Origin: SFDP01 sp051891855
GTDB lineage: Bacteria > Bacillota > Clostridia > Lachnospirales > Lachnospiraceae
DNA length: 33,545 bases
Direction: 5' to 3'
Assembly: GCA_051891855.1 (NCBI GenBank)
Contig: JBJFFP010000061.1
Span: forward strand, 1-33,545
Positions 15,873-24,219 of this stretch are shown piece by piece. The stretch's first letter is position 1, and each line of letters starts with the position of its first letter. A program made the translations under genes and the position numbers. Below the pieces are notes generated by a model, which ran no database searches, had not been told where the DNA came from, and worked only from the letters and a program-made list of their open reading frames with translations.

Positions 15873-17210
15873 ATGGATTATTCAGCAGAATACAAACAGA
15901 AATTGGTTTCCGCCGATGAGGCGGCAAAAGTGGTTCAGTCCGGTGATTGGGTTGACTTCGGTTGGTGTACCGGTACGCCTGATGCCTTGGACAAGGCTCT
16001 TGCAAAACGTACCGACGAATTAAAGGATGTTAAGTTCCGCGGCGGCGTATTGTGCAGACCTCTTGCCATTATGGAAAGAGAGGATGCCGGTGAGCACTTT
16101 ATCTGGAACTCCTGGCATATGTCCGGTATCGAAAGAAAATATATTGCCAAGGGCTGTGCTTATTACGCACCTATCCGTTATTCCGAATTACCCAGATACT
16201 GCAGAGAGATCGCTACTCCCAGTGATGTGGTGATGATTCAGGTTGCTCCCATTGACAAGCATGGCTTCTTCAACTTCGGACCTAATGCTTCCCATCTTTC
16301 CGCTATCTGTGAAAGGGCAAGAACCATCGTTGTTGAAGTAAATGAAAATATGCCCCGCTGTCTGGGTGGTTTTGAAAATGGTATCCACATTTCCCGTGTA
16401 GATTACATTGTTCAGGGCGAAAATCCCACTATTGCAGAGCTGGGTGCTGCCGCTCCTTCTGAAGTAGATAAGGCTGTTGCCAAGCTGATTGTTAACGAGA
16501 TTCCCAATGGTGCCTGCTTACAGCTGGGTATCGGCGGTATGCCCAACGCCGTAGGCTCCATGATTGCAGAGTCTGACCTGAAGGATTTAGGTGTACATAC
16601 CGAAATGTATGTTGATGCTTTCGTTGATATTGCTAAGGTAGGAAAGATTACCGGTGCCAACAAAAACATCGACCGTTTCCGTCAGACCTACGCATTTGCG
16701 GCAGGTACCAAGAAACTGTATGATTATATTGATGATAACCCGGAGCTGTTAAGCGCTCCCGTTGACTATACCAACGATATCCGCTCTATCTCCGCACTGG
16801 ATAACTTTATCTCCATTAACAATGCGGTAGACATCGACTTATTCGGCCAGGTAGGAGCTGAATCCTCCGGTATTAAGCATATCAGTGGTGCCGGCGGACA
16901 GCTTGACTTCGTACTGGGTGCTTATCTATCCAAAGGCGGAAAGAGCTTTATCTGTCTTTCCTCCACCTTCAAGGATAAAGAAGGCAATCTGAAATCCAGA
17001 ATCATGCCTACCCTGAATACCGGTTCTGTAGTAACCGATACACGTACTAACGTTCACTATGTGGTTACTGAGCATGGTATGGTTAATCTGAAGGGTCTGT
17101 CCAGCTGGCAGAGAGCCGAGGCTCTGATTTCCATCGCTCATCCTGATTTCAGAGATCAGCTGATTAAGGATGCTGAGAAAATGAACATCTGGAGAAGAAG
17201 CAATAAATAA
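15873..17210 (+). CDS. but: Butyryl-CoA:acetate CoA-transferase
   Basis: The enzyme swaps CoA from butyryl-CoA to acetate, releasing butyrate, the last step of butyrate formation in many gut Clostridia. The 445 residues equal the usual length. The sequence opens with a family-like DEAAKVVQSGDWVDFGW and has VAPIDKHGFFNFGPNASH, the CoA-site loop QLGIGGMPNAVG, and GVHTEMYVDAF; Glu244 in that last motif is the expected thioester-forming glutamate (equivalent of the one known in 4-hydroxybutyrate CoA-transferase, from memory). It ends HPDFRDQLIKDAEKM. The close relative is 4-hydroxybutyrate CoA-transferase, but the overall sequence is nearer Roseburia-type But. The gene is monocistronic, with AAGGAGG before the ATG and a terminator after it; thl/crt/bcd/etf genes are not in the window. 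Confidence 0.92.
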   Translation: MDYSAEYKQKLVSADEAAKVVQSGDWVDFGWCTGTPDALDKALAKRTDELKDVKFRGGVLCRPLAIMEREDAGEHFIWNSWHMSGIERKYIAKGCAYYAPIRYSELPRYCREIATPSDVVMIQVAPIDKHGFFNFGPNASHLSAICERARTIVVEVNENMPRCLGGFENGIHISRVDYIVQGENPTIAELGAAAPSEVDKAVAKLIVNEIPNGACLQLGIGGMPNAVGSMIAESDLKDLGVHTEMYVDAFVDIAKVGKITGANKNIDRFRQTYAFAAGTKKLYDYIDDNPELLSAPVDYTNDIRSISALDNFISINNAVDIDLFGQVGAESSGIKHISGAGGQLDFVLGAYLSKGGKSFICLSSTFKDKEGNLKSRIMPTLNTGSVVTDTRTNVHYVVTEHGMVNLKGLSSWQRAEALISIAHPDFRDQLIKDAEKMNIWRRSNK

Positions 17211-17224
17211 GGTTAAGGGAAAAC

Positions 17225-17256
17225 AAAGGCCGAAGCTATGGAGCTTTGGCCTTTTT
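17225..17256. terminator. Terminator shared by but (+) and mtnA (-)
   Basis: AAAGGCCGAAGCT (17225-17237) pairs with AGCTTTGGCCTTT (17242-17254) through 13 pairs, one of them a G-T mismatch that is G-U in RNA, around the loop ATGG. T runs follow on the plus strand; on the minus strand the stem ends in TTTGTTTT. It lies in the 48-base gap between the two convergent genes and can serve both. Confidence 0.88.
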
Positions 17257-17258
17257 CA

Positions 17259-18344
17259 TTATCTTCTGCTTTTTTTCGCCTGTTCAAAAATCTTCCAAAA
17301 GGCCTCCCTATAGGGTGGTCTGGCCACTCCGTACTCGGTAACGATGGCGGTAATCAAATCATGGTCGGTAACGTCAAAGGCCGGATTGAACACTTTTATT
17401 CCCTGGGGCGCCATCCGCTGACTGTACCACATCTCGGTAACCTCCTCCGGCTTTCTTTCTTCAATGGGAATCTGGCTGCCGCTTTCCAGACTCATATCGA
17501 TGGTGGAGGTTGGTGCGCAGACATAGAAGGGCACATTATACCGTTTTGCCACTGCCGCCACTACACTGGTGCCGATCTTATTAGCCGTATCTCCATTGGC
17601 TGCCACTCGGTCACAGCCCACAAAAACCGCATTTACCCAGCCGTTTTTCATCACCATGCCAGACATATTATCGCAGATTAGGGTCACATCCACTCCTGCT
17701 GAATGAAGCTCATAGGCAGTCAGCCTGGCTCCCTGCAAAAGCGGTCTGGTTTCATCCGCAAAAACCCTGAACTTATAGCCTCTCTCCTGCCCCAGATAAA
17801 TGGGAGCTGTCGCCGTTCCGTATTTACTGGTGGCCAGCTGTCCCGCATTACAGTGGGTCAAAATTCCATCCCGGGGCTTCACCAGGGAAAGACCGTATTC
17901 TCCAATCATTTTGCATGTCCAAATATCTTCTTCCTTAATGGCAAGAGCTTCCTGCTCCAAAGCCTTCAGCAGACCGGGAAGAGGCTTTTTACGGTTTTTA
18001 AGGCAAGTCCTCTCCATTCGGTTTAACGCCCAGGAGAGGTTGACCGCCGTAGGGCGGGAGGAATCCAGATAAGCCTTTTGTTGCTGAAACTCCCGGTAGA
18101 ATTCCTCAAAATTCCCGGCTTCAATCTGTGAAGCCAAAATATATATCCCAAAGGCTGCCGCCACGCCGATGGCAGGAGCCCCTCTCACCTTCAGCAGGTA
18201 AATAGCCTCCCAGATTTCCCGCGCAGTTTTCAGCCGGATAAGCTCAGTTTCCCCCGGCAGCTTCGTCTGATCAATAATCACCAGCTCTTTTGACTTCAGA
18301 TCAATATCTACGGTTTCATAGTCCAGAATCGATTTCTTTTCCAT
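17259..18344 (-). CDS. mtnA: S-methyl-5-thioribose-1-phosphate isomerase
   Basis: MtnA isomerises methylthioribose-1-phosphate to methylthioribulose-1-phosphate in methionine salvage. The 361 residues carry KVRGAPAIGVAAAFG, HCNAGQLATSKYGTATAPIY (catalytic Cys region), FADETRPLLQGARLTAYEL, and GCDRVAANGDTANKIGT (catalytic Asp region), all in the expected order. Related eIF2B-like ribose-1,5-bisphosphate isomerases share the fold; the RGAPAIG and CNAGQLA motifs favour MtnA. No other salvage gene is nearby. Its start is 2 bases after the MATE gene stop, so the two are cotranscribed. Confidence 0.92.
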   Translation of the reverse strand: MEKKSILDYETVDIDLKSKELVIIDQTKLPGETELIRLKTAREIWEAIYLLKVRGAPAIGVAAAFGIYILASQIEAGNFEEFYREFQQQKAYLDSSRPTAVNLSWALNRMERTCLKNRKKPLPGLLKALEQEALAIKEEDIWTCKMIGEYGLSLVKPRDGILTHCNAGQLATSKYGTATAPIYLGQERGYKFRVFADETRPLLQGARLTAYELHSAGVDVTLICDNMSGMVMKNGWVNAVFVGCDRVAANGDTANKIGTSVVAAVAKRYNVPFYVCAPTSTIDMSLESGSQIPIEERKPEEVTEMWYSQRMAPQGIKVFNPAFDVTDHDLITAIVTEYGVARPPYREAFWKIFEQAKKSRR

Positions 18345-18346
18345 AG

Positions 18347-19732
18347 TCAGTTCCTCCCTTTATGGCCGCATCCCATTTCCTTTTGGATAATTCGATTAAA
18401 ATTGAAGGCAAACAAAAGACCGGTAGTCAGAGCGGCCAGGATATCTGCAATAGGCTGTGCATAATAAATTCCCATTACTCCAAAGAATTTAGGCAAAACC
18501 AAAGCCAGAGGAATCAACAAGATAATCTTGCGAAGCAGTGCCAAAAATAAGGATATTTTTGCCTGTCCCATTCCCATAAAAGCGGACTGGCATACCATCT
18601 GTACTCCAAAAATCCAGATTCCTGCCATGAATATGGGCATCACCTGCCCTACCAGCTGAATTAATTCTTCATCCTGAGTAAACATTCTTGCAAAAATCTC
18701 CGGGAAAAAAACCGTAATCAGGCAGGACAGGGTAGAGGCCGTCAAAATGATTGCCGCTGAAACCCTCAAAGTCTGCACAATCCGCTCTCTGTTGTGAGCG
18801 CCAAAATTGTAGCTGATGACAGGCTGAGTCCCCTGCTGAACCCCCTGCAGTGGCACAACAATCAGCTGCATAACGCTTTGCATAATGGTAAGGGAGCCCA
18901 CATATAAATCCCCTCCATATTGCTGTAATCCACTGTTTAAAACGATGGAAACCAGACTTTCTGTGGACTGCATGGTAAAAGGGGCTATTCCTAACGCTGC
19001 CACACTTCCCATAATCTTCCAGTCCGGCTTCAGGTTCCATACTCTGATCCGAATACCGGAACGCTTTGACGCCAGAAAGGCTACTACCCATAGGCAGCTG
19101 CAAAGCTGGGAAAGCAGTGTGGCAAGTGCCGCTCCCCTTACCCCCATGCCGAATCCGAAGATAAGGATGGGATCCAACAGAATATTGATTACCGCTCCAA
19201 TCAGTACCGACAGCATGGCGGTACGGGATTTCCCCTGTGAGGTAATAAACATATTCAGTCCCAGCGACAGCTGCACAAAAATGGTTCCCCACAGATAAAT
19301 TCCCAAATAATCCATTGCATACCCAATGGTATTTTCACTTCCCCCAAAGGCCATAATCACCGGCTCCTTTGTCAGCTGAAAGAAAACCGTTAAAATCAGA
19401 GAAAAGCAAAGCAGCATGGTAACTGCATTTCCCAAAATCTTCTCTGCCATATCTCTTTTGCCTTTTCCCAACCAGATGGCGGCCCTGGGAGCTCCACCCA
19501 TCCCTGCAAAGGCACTGAAGGCTGATATAATGGTAATTATGGGAAAGCATATCCCTATACCGGTAAGTGCTGTTCTTCCCACCTGTGGAATATGGCCGAT
19601 ATAAATACGATCCACAATACTGTAAAGAACATTGACGGCCTGGGCAATCACTGCCGGAACAATCATACTAAACATCAAGGGCCCCAAAGGAGCAGTCCCT
19701 AATCTTTCATCCTGATAATTCTCCGTAACCAT
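18347..19732 (-). CDS. MATE family efflux transporter
   Basis: This 461-residue protein has about 12 hydrophobic helices in two halves. MATE hallmarks are the N-terminal PLGPLMFSMIVPAVIAQAVN, VLYSIVDRIYIGHIPQVGRTALTGIG, the loop LGKGKRDMAEKILGNA, and in the second half GVQQGTQPVISYNFGAHNRER. Such proteins export drugs or metabolites with Na+ or H+. The substrate cannot be read. It starts just after a terminator and precedes mtnA by 2 bases. Confidence 0.92.
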   Translation of the reverse strand: MVTENYQDERLGTAPLGPLMFSMIVPAVIAQAVNVLYSIVDRIYIGHIPQVGRTALTGIGICFPIITIISAFSAFAGMGGAPRAAIWLGKGKRDMAEKILGNAVTMLLCFSLILTVFFQLTKEPVIMAFGGSENTIGYAMDYLGIYLWGTIFVQLSLGLNMFITSQGKSRTAMLSVLIGAVINILLDPILIFGFGMGVRGAALATLLSQLCSCLWVVAFLASKRSGIRIRVWNLKPDWKIMGSVAALGIAPFTMQSTESLVSIVLNSGLQQYGGDLYVGSLTIMQSVMQLIVVPLQGVQQGTQPVISYNFGAHNRERIVQTLRVSAAIILTASTLSCLITVFFPEIFARMFTQDEELIQLVGQVMPIFMAGIWIFGVQMVCQSAFMGMGQAKISLFLALLRKIILLIPLALVLPKFFGVMGIYYAQPIADILAALTTGLLFAFNFNRIIQKEMGCGHKGRN

Positions 19733-19750
19733 TACCTCCCTTATCCCCGA

Positions 19751-19779
19751 TAAAAGGGCATCCTTATGGATGCCCTTAA
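19751..19779 (-). terminator. Terminator of the PTS IIC-like gene
   Basis: On the minus strand AAGGGCATCC pairs perfectly with GGATGCCCTT around ATAA and ends in TTTTA. It lies between the permease gene (stop 19828) and the MATE gene (start 19732), separating the two transcripts. Confidence 0.88.
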
Positions 19780-19827
19780 TGGTTTAGTTTTCTTATTCAT
19801 TTTACATCAGATTAAGCTTTTTCGCAA

Positions 19828-20895
19828 CTAATTCACGCCCACCTCAAGCTTCATATCTCCCTCCTTTATCCATCCCTTCTTTCGCATAAGCTCTGAAATC
19901 CCAAAGGAAAGGACTGCCGGAATAAAAATCTGAACCAATAAAATTTTCCCTAAAACGATTGCCGGGGCTTCCCCTGCTTCTACCATAACCTGCCAGGTAT
20001 TAATCTGCCCTACCAGACCCGCTGTTCCCATACCCGACCCGGTAGGATTATTGGCCATCTTAAATACCAGGGTTGAAAGCGGTCCTGTCACTGCGCTGGT
20101 TATGATGGCAGGAAGCCAGATAACCGGTTTTTTTACTATATTTCCAATTTGAAGCATGCTGGTTCCCAGTCCCTGAGCTAAAAGACCGTTAACCCGGTTT
20201 TCCCTGAAGGAGGCCACAGCAAATCCAATCATATTTGCTGTACATCCTGCTGTTGCCGCTCCCGCTGCCAGACCTTCCAGACCGAGGATGATTCCTAGGG
20301 CAGCAGAACTGATGGGAAGGGTTAAAATCATCCCCATTAACACAGAAACTACAATTCCCATCAAAAAGGGGGCCTGAATAGTTCCCCAATTTACCAATGT
20401 TCCCAGCCAGATCATAAAAGCTGAAATAGGCGGCCCCAGAATCAGACCCACTGCACTGCCGGATATAATGCAGCAAAAAGGGGTAATCAGAATATCTACC
20501 CTGGTTTTTCCCGAAATAAATCTTCCTATATAAATGCTCACCATAGCGGCCAGAAAAGCCCCTAAAGGTTCCCCCGGGCCTGATAAAACAATTGCTCCCT
20601 CCACGAAAACCATACCTGTCAGAATTTTGGAAGCGACGGCTCCTACCATGCCGGAAACGGTAGCAGAAACCAGTACCAGAGGCTCCGCTTTCAAACGCAG
20701 TGCTGTCCCACATCCGATTCCCGCTCCGGTAACTGCTTGGGCCAGCTTACCCATGATAACCATAAAGCCTCCCATATTTCCCGGAATCAGACTCCCTATC
20801 TGCGTGATTATGGTTCCAATAATCAATGTGGCAAACAGGCCCACAGCCATACCACTTAATCCCTCAATAAAAACTTCCTTAACTACTTTTCTCAT
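19828..20895 (-). CDS. PTS-type transporter subunit IIC-like membrane protein
   Basis: The 355 residues form about nine hydrophobic helices. The start KEVFIEGLSGMAVGLFATLIIGTIITQIG and the Gly-rich repeats (GAGIGCGTALRLKAEPLVLVS, GAAAGAATAGCTANMIGFA-like) match the PTS_EIIC_2 family often annotated 'PTS sugar transporter subunit IIC'. No EIIA or EIIB gene is near, and no phosphorylation motif is in the protein, so a sugar substrate or even PTS dependence is unproven. The gene is monocistronic, with promoter and terminator of its own. Confidence 0.82.
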   Translation of the reverse strand: MRKVVKEVFIEGLSGMAVGLFATLIIGTIITQIGSLIPGNMGGFMVIMGKLAQAVTGAGIGCGTALRLKAEPLVLVSATVSGMVGAVASKILTGMVFVEGAIVLSGPGEPLGAFLAAMVSIYIGRFISGKTRVDILITPFCCIISGSAVGLILGPPISAFMIWLGTLVNWGTIQAPFLMGIVVSVLMGMILTLPISSAALGIILGLEGLAAGAATAGCTANMIGFAVASFRENRVNGLLAQGLGTSMLQIGNIVKKPVIWLPAIITSAVTGPLSTLVFKMANNPTGSGMGTAGLVGQINTWQVMVEAGEAPAIVLGKILLVQIFIPAVLSFGISELMRKKGWIKEGDMKLEVGVN

Positions 20896-20964
20896 CCTGC
20901 TCTAATCCTCGGTTTTCAACCTGCTCCTTATATATGTGTATTCATATGTCTTGTCACTTAGAAT

Positions 20965-20993
20965 ACTTTAACACGATTTAAGCCGGATTACAA
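20965..20993 (-). promoter_or_regulatory. Probable promoter of the PTS IIC-like gene
   Basis: On the minus strand TTGTAA (20988-20993) and TAAAGT (20965-20970) are spaced by 17 bases, about 70 bases before the ATG. Both boxes are moderate matches. Confidence 0.45.
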
Positions 20994-20999
20994 GTTATA

Positions 21000-21503
21000 C
21001 TATATCCCCCATTCCAATAAAAGATAGTCTGTAAGCGCTGCCAGAAACTCTGTGTTCGTGGGCTTACCCTGGTCAGAATGTACCCGATACCCAAATACCT
21101 TTTCCCATTCCTCCTGATTTCTCCCATTCCAGGCTAAAGTAATTGCATGACGGATACCATGCTCAACTCTTCCTGCCGTTGTCTGGTGCTTGGCTGCAAT
21201 AGCCGGGTACAGCAGCTTAGTTACACTTTCCAAATCCTGGGGCATCTCAAGGCATTGCATGATTCCTGTTTTTATATAGGAAAAGCCATTTAAATGCCGT
21301 CCTATTCCCAAACGGGTGAGGTAGTGTCCCACCGATGGCCTCTGAACGGCTGTATAGGTCTTTTCTTCACCGAAGGACAGGGTTAGCTTCAACCCCCTGT
21401 TTTCCTTCAGCATTTCAAATAGCTGCAAAAAGTTTTCCGCCGTCCAATTCTCACAACTGATGCTTTCTTCCTGAACCGTTTCCACTTCCATACTGCTTAT
21501 CAT
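21000..21503 (-). CDS. Stand-alone Spo0A C-terminal (effector) domain protein
   Basis: The 167-residue protein has an unassigned N-terminal half (about residues 1-58). A clear Spo0A-type DNA-binding domain follows: VGHYLTRLGIGRHLNGFSYI, then the ITKLLYP-like VTKLLYPAIAAKHQTTAGRV, EHGIRHAITLAWNGRNQ, and FGYRVHSDQGKPTNTEFLA, in the same order as genuine Spo0A. The phosphoacceptor receiver domain is absent, and the N-terminal half is too short to hold one. It may act as an unphosphorylated regulator, or as a competitor or modulator at 0A boxes; both are inference. The start at 21503 is uncertain, since Met5 is also possible. It is divergent from the XRE gene and shares its 151-base intergenic region. 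Confidence 0.85.
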   Translation of the reverse strand: MISSMEVETVQEESISCENWTAENFLQLFEMLKENRGLKLTLSFGEEKTYTAVQRPSVGHYLTRLGIGRHLNGFSYIKTGIMQCLEMPQDLESVTKLLYPAIAAKHQTTAGRVEHGIRHAITLAWNGRNQEEWEKVFGYRVHSDQGKPTNTEFLAALTDYLLLEWGI

Positions 21504-21555
21504 CCTTTTTTCCTACCTTTCCCTCTATTCATGACATCTTTTATCCACTTTGTTC

Positions 21556-21584
21556 TTTACATTTTTCGAGCAGAATGTTAAAAT
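21556..21584 (+). promoter_or_regulatory. Promoter of the XRE regulator gene, with an imperfect 0A-like box
   Basis: TTTACA (21556-21561), a 17-base spacer and TAAAAT (21579-21584) lie about 70 bases before the ATG. The spacer contains TTTTTCGAGCA, whose complement resembles the Spo0A binding box (TGTCGAA) with two mismatches. The divergent gene encodes a Spo0A-type DNA-binding domain, so cross-regulation is possible but unproven. Confidence 0.55.
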
Positions 21585-21654
21585 TTTATCGCGCTAAAAC
21601 ATTACCTTGCTAATATTTCACACATTTTATCAATAAAAGAGGAGTTTTGTCAGC

Positions 21655-22428
21655 ATGATGGAAAACGAAAATTTAAAAAAATTATCTCTGACTTTAGTGT
21701 CACATCACACCAATCCCATGGATAATCTTCGCGAAAATCTTCTGATGTATATTGCCCAGCCGGATATAACCCTGAAGGGACTGGCCGATGCCTCCGGTGT
21801 TTCCATTGATACTCTGAAATCTTTGCTTTACGGCAAGGTAACCGACTGTAAAATTTCTACTGCGGAAAAGCTAGCCTGTGCTCTTGGTGTCGGCATAACG
21901 GAGCTGATTGGCTCTAAGTCGGTTGACCCCATTACCATAAATAATGTTGCAAATTGCCGTCTTTTACCGGAGCATCAGCTGTATCTGGTGCGCTGGTTCA
22001 TTACCCGCCAGGTAGATATGGTACTGAAGTATAAAAAACGGGGAGAAAAGGTTATCTCTGTGATTAAACCCCTGCTTAGAAACAATTCGTTGAAAATGAC
22101 CAATATGATGGAGCCTTTATGTATAGACCATCTTCCTGAAAATGTAAAGGCCAACGTTTTTTTGGGCCTGGAGCTGACCTGCGACCACTATATGCCCTAT
22201 TTTTCTCCCTATGATGTGCTTTTACTGGCAGCTGACCGTGAGGGACTGGATGGAGAGTTTTGTGCCATAATCTATTATGATACTATTTTCATTGTCCGAA
22301 AGCATATCTATACAGAAGAGGGACAGACCCAGGTAGAATATCTGGGACTCTTCGACCCTGCATTTCGCATAAAGGAGCAGGATGTAGACAGTAAAATCGG
22401 CTATGTGGTGGATGTCTATCACCCCTGA
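21655..22428 (+). CDS. XRE-type helix-turn-helix regulator with uncharacterised C-terminus
   Basis: The protein has 257 residues. Residues about 24-85 form a Cro/C1-type HTH (LLMYIAQPDITLKGLADAS, then GVSIDTLKSLLYGKVTDCKI and STAEKLACALGVGITELIG). The remaining 170 residues match no domain I know; they contain MVLKYKKRGEKVISVIKPL and an acidic, beta-rich end (EFCAIIYYDTIFIVRKHIY, VEYLGLFDPAFRIKEQD). Such an end might be a peptide- or ligand-sensing domain, and this is a guess. The ATG pair has GAGGAG about 11 bases upstream. It is transcribed toward the flavoprotein gene but that gene has its own promoter. Confidence 0.82.
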   Translation: MMENENLKKLSLTLVSHHTNPMDNLRENLLMYIAQPDITLKGLADASGVSIDTLKSLLYGKVTDCKISTAEKLACALGVGITELIGSKSVDPITINNVANCRLLPEHQLYLVRWFITRQVDMVLKYKKRGEKVISVIKPLLRNNSLKMTNMMEPLCIDHLPENVKANVFLGLELTCDHYMPYFSPYDVLLLAADREGLDGEFCAIIYYDTIFIVRKHIYTEEGQTQVEYLGLFDPAFRIKEQDVDSKIGYVVDVYHP

Positions 22429-22473
22429 TATGGATCCAAGCAGGGACTGTCATTCTTCTTTTTCTTTTTCAAT

Positions 22474-22502
22474 TTGTCAAAGAAGGCAAGCTATGCTAGA
22501 AT
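22474..22502 (+). promoter_or_regulatory. Promoter of the flavoprotein gene
   Basis: TTGTCA (22474-22479), a 17-base spacer, and TAGAAT (22497-22502) with TGC just before the -10. It lies about 53 bases upstream of the chosen ATG, which excludes the longer in-frame reading from 22474. Confidence 0.65.
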
Positions 22503-22554
22503 GGAAGAGAATTATGGGCGGCGTTGTGCCCGCGTCAGGAAAGGATTTCATCAA

Positions 22555-24129
22555 ATGAAGAAGGCTCTTATCATCGGCGGCGGCCCTGCCGGTCTTACTG
22601 CTGCTTATGAACTGTTAAAAAGAGGGACGGATATCCAGGTTACCCTGCTGGAGGAAAGTGACTGCTTCGGTGGGATTTCCAAAACCGTCAATTATAACGG
22701 CAATCGAATGGATATGGGGGGACACCGGTTTTTTTCCAAGATTCCGGAGGTCAATCAGTGGTGGGATAATCTGCTTCCCATGCAGGGGGCTCCCACCTAT
22801 GATGATATCGTACTGCAGCGTTCAATGCCGCTTTCTGTCGGAGGCCCGGATCCGGAGAAGGAGGACCGGGTAATGCTCACTAGGAATCGGGTATCCCGTA
22901 TCTTTTTTGAAGATAAATTTTATGATTATCCTATTTCTCTTAAGCCTGAGACCTTCAAAAATTTTGGTATGCTTACTACCCTGAAGGTAGGCTTCAGTTA
23001 TCTGGCCTCTGTTTTTCACAAGCTGCCGGAGGATAACCTGGAGAATTTCTATATTAACCGTTTCGGCCGTAAGCTGTATTCCATGTTTTTTGAATATTAT
23101 ACAGAAAATCTCTGGGGCCGCCATCCCAGTGAAATTGATGCCTCCTGGGGAGCCCAACGGGTAAAGGGCATTTCCATTTTTGCCATTATTAAGGATGTGC
23201 TGGGAAAGGTCTTTAAGGTAAAAAATCGAAAGGTGGAGACCTCCCTTATTGAAGAATTTAAATATCCAAAGCTGGGGCCCGGTCAGCTCTGGGAAGTAAC
23301 TGCAGATGAAATTGTGAAAATGGGCGGTACCATTTTAAAGCAGGCCAGGGTAACCGGACTGCACAAAAATGCCGATAACGTCATTACCTCCCTGACCTAC
23401 CGGAAGGATGGGCAGGAATATACCTTGGAGGGGGATTATTTCATCTCTTCCATGCCAGTGAAGGATTTGGTGGCCGGAATGAACGATGTCCCCGCCAATG
23501 AAGCAAGAATTGCTGCCGGCCTTCCCTATCGGGATTATATGACTCTGGGGGTATTGCTCCCAAAAATCAATTTAAAAAATAAAACAGAGATTAAGACTAT
23601 TGGAAATATCGTTCCTGACTGTTGGGTTTATGTTCAGGATCGAAGGGTAAAGCTGGGACGTTTCCAGATTTATAATAACTGGTCTCCTTATATGATTAAG
23701 GATTTGGAAAACACAATCTGGATTGGGCTGGAATATTTTGTCAATGAGGGAGATTCATTCTGGAATATGACAGAGGAGGAGTTCTCTCAGGTGGGAATCA
23801 GGGAAATGATTCAGCTGGGACTGATTGATTCTGCCGATCAGGTTATAGACACCCATATGGAAAAGGTGAAAAAGGCTTATCCTGCCTACTTTGATACCTA
23901 TGATGAAATGGATACTTTGGTGGCTTATCTGAAATCCATCGACAACCTCTACTGTGTGGGACGTAACGGCCAGCACCGCTATAACAATATCGACCATTCC
24001 ATGTGTACCTCCTTTGAAACGGTAAAGAATATTTTAAATGGAGAAAAAAATAAGGATAACATCTGGAATGTGAATACAGAAAAGGAATATCATGAGTCCT
24101 CTGCCGAAGAGGTGGCAGAAGTAGACTAA
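22555..24129 (+). CDS. FAD-dependent oxidoreductase, UDP-galactopyranose-mutase-like
   Basis: The start MKKALIIGGGPAGLT at 22555 follows AGGAAAGGA and gives 524 residues; upstream in-frame codons overlap the promoter. The N-terminus is a dinucleotide-binding fold (IIGGGPAGLTAAYELLKRG), then GGISKTVNYNGNRMDMGGHR, whose GGHR is common in the UDP-galactopyranose mutase / HemY-type (COG1232) group. Near the C-terminus, VGRNGQHRYNNIDHSM is the second FAD-binding stretch of that group. Such enzymes often sit in surface-polysaccharide loci. The exact reaction cannot be read: mutase, desaturase or oxidase are all possible. It is convergent with a GT-C-like membrane protein gene. Confidence 0.85.
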   Translation: MKKALIIGGGPAGLTAAYELLKRGTDIQVTLLEESDCFGGISKTVNYNGNRMDMGGHRFFSKIPEVNQWWDNLLPMQGAPTYDDIVLQRSMPLSVGGPDPEKEDRVMLTRNRVSRIFFEDKFYDYPISLKPETFKNFGMLTTLKVGFSYLASVFHKLPEDNLENFYINRFGRKLYSMFFEYYTENLWGRHPSEIDASWGAQRVKGISIFAIIKDVLGKVFKVKNRKVETSLIEEFKYPKLGPGQLWEVTADEIVKMGGTILKQARVTGLHKNADNVITSLTYRKDGQEYTLEGDYFISSMPVKDLVAGMNDVPANEARIAAGLPYRDYMTLGVLLPKINLKNKTEIKTIGNIVPDCWVYVQDRRVKLGRFQIYNNWSPYMIKDLENTIWIGLEYFVNEGDSFWNMTEEEFSQVGIREMIQLGLIDSADQVIDTHMEKVKKAYPAYFDTYDEMDTLVAYLKSIDNLYCVGRNGQHRYNNIDHSMCTSFETVKNILNGEKNKDNIWNVNTEKEYHESSAEEVAEVD

Positions 24130-24133
24130 AGCC

Positions 24134-24169
24134 AAAAGAGGTGACGTCCCCGGACGCCGCCTCTTTCTT
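24134..24169. terminator. Bidirectional terminator between the flavoprotein and the large membrane-protein gene
   Basis: AAGAGGTGACGTCC pairs with GGACGCCGCCTCTT (one mismatch and one wobble) around a tight CC turn. T-rich ends follow on both strands (CTTTCTT on plus, CTTTTGG on minus). It lies 5 bases past the flavoprotein stop codon. Confidence 0.8.
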
Positions 24170-24219
24170 ATACTTCTTGTACATTTATACATAAATAATC
24201 TGTATCTGACAGGATCATA

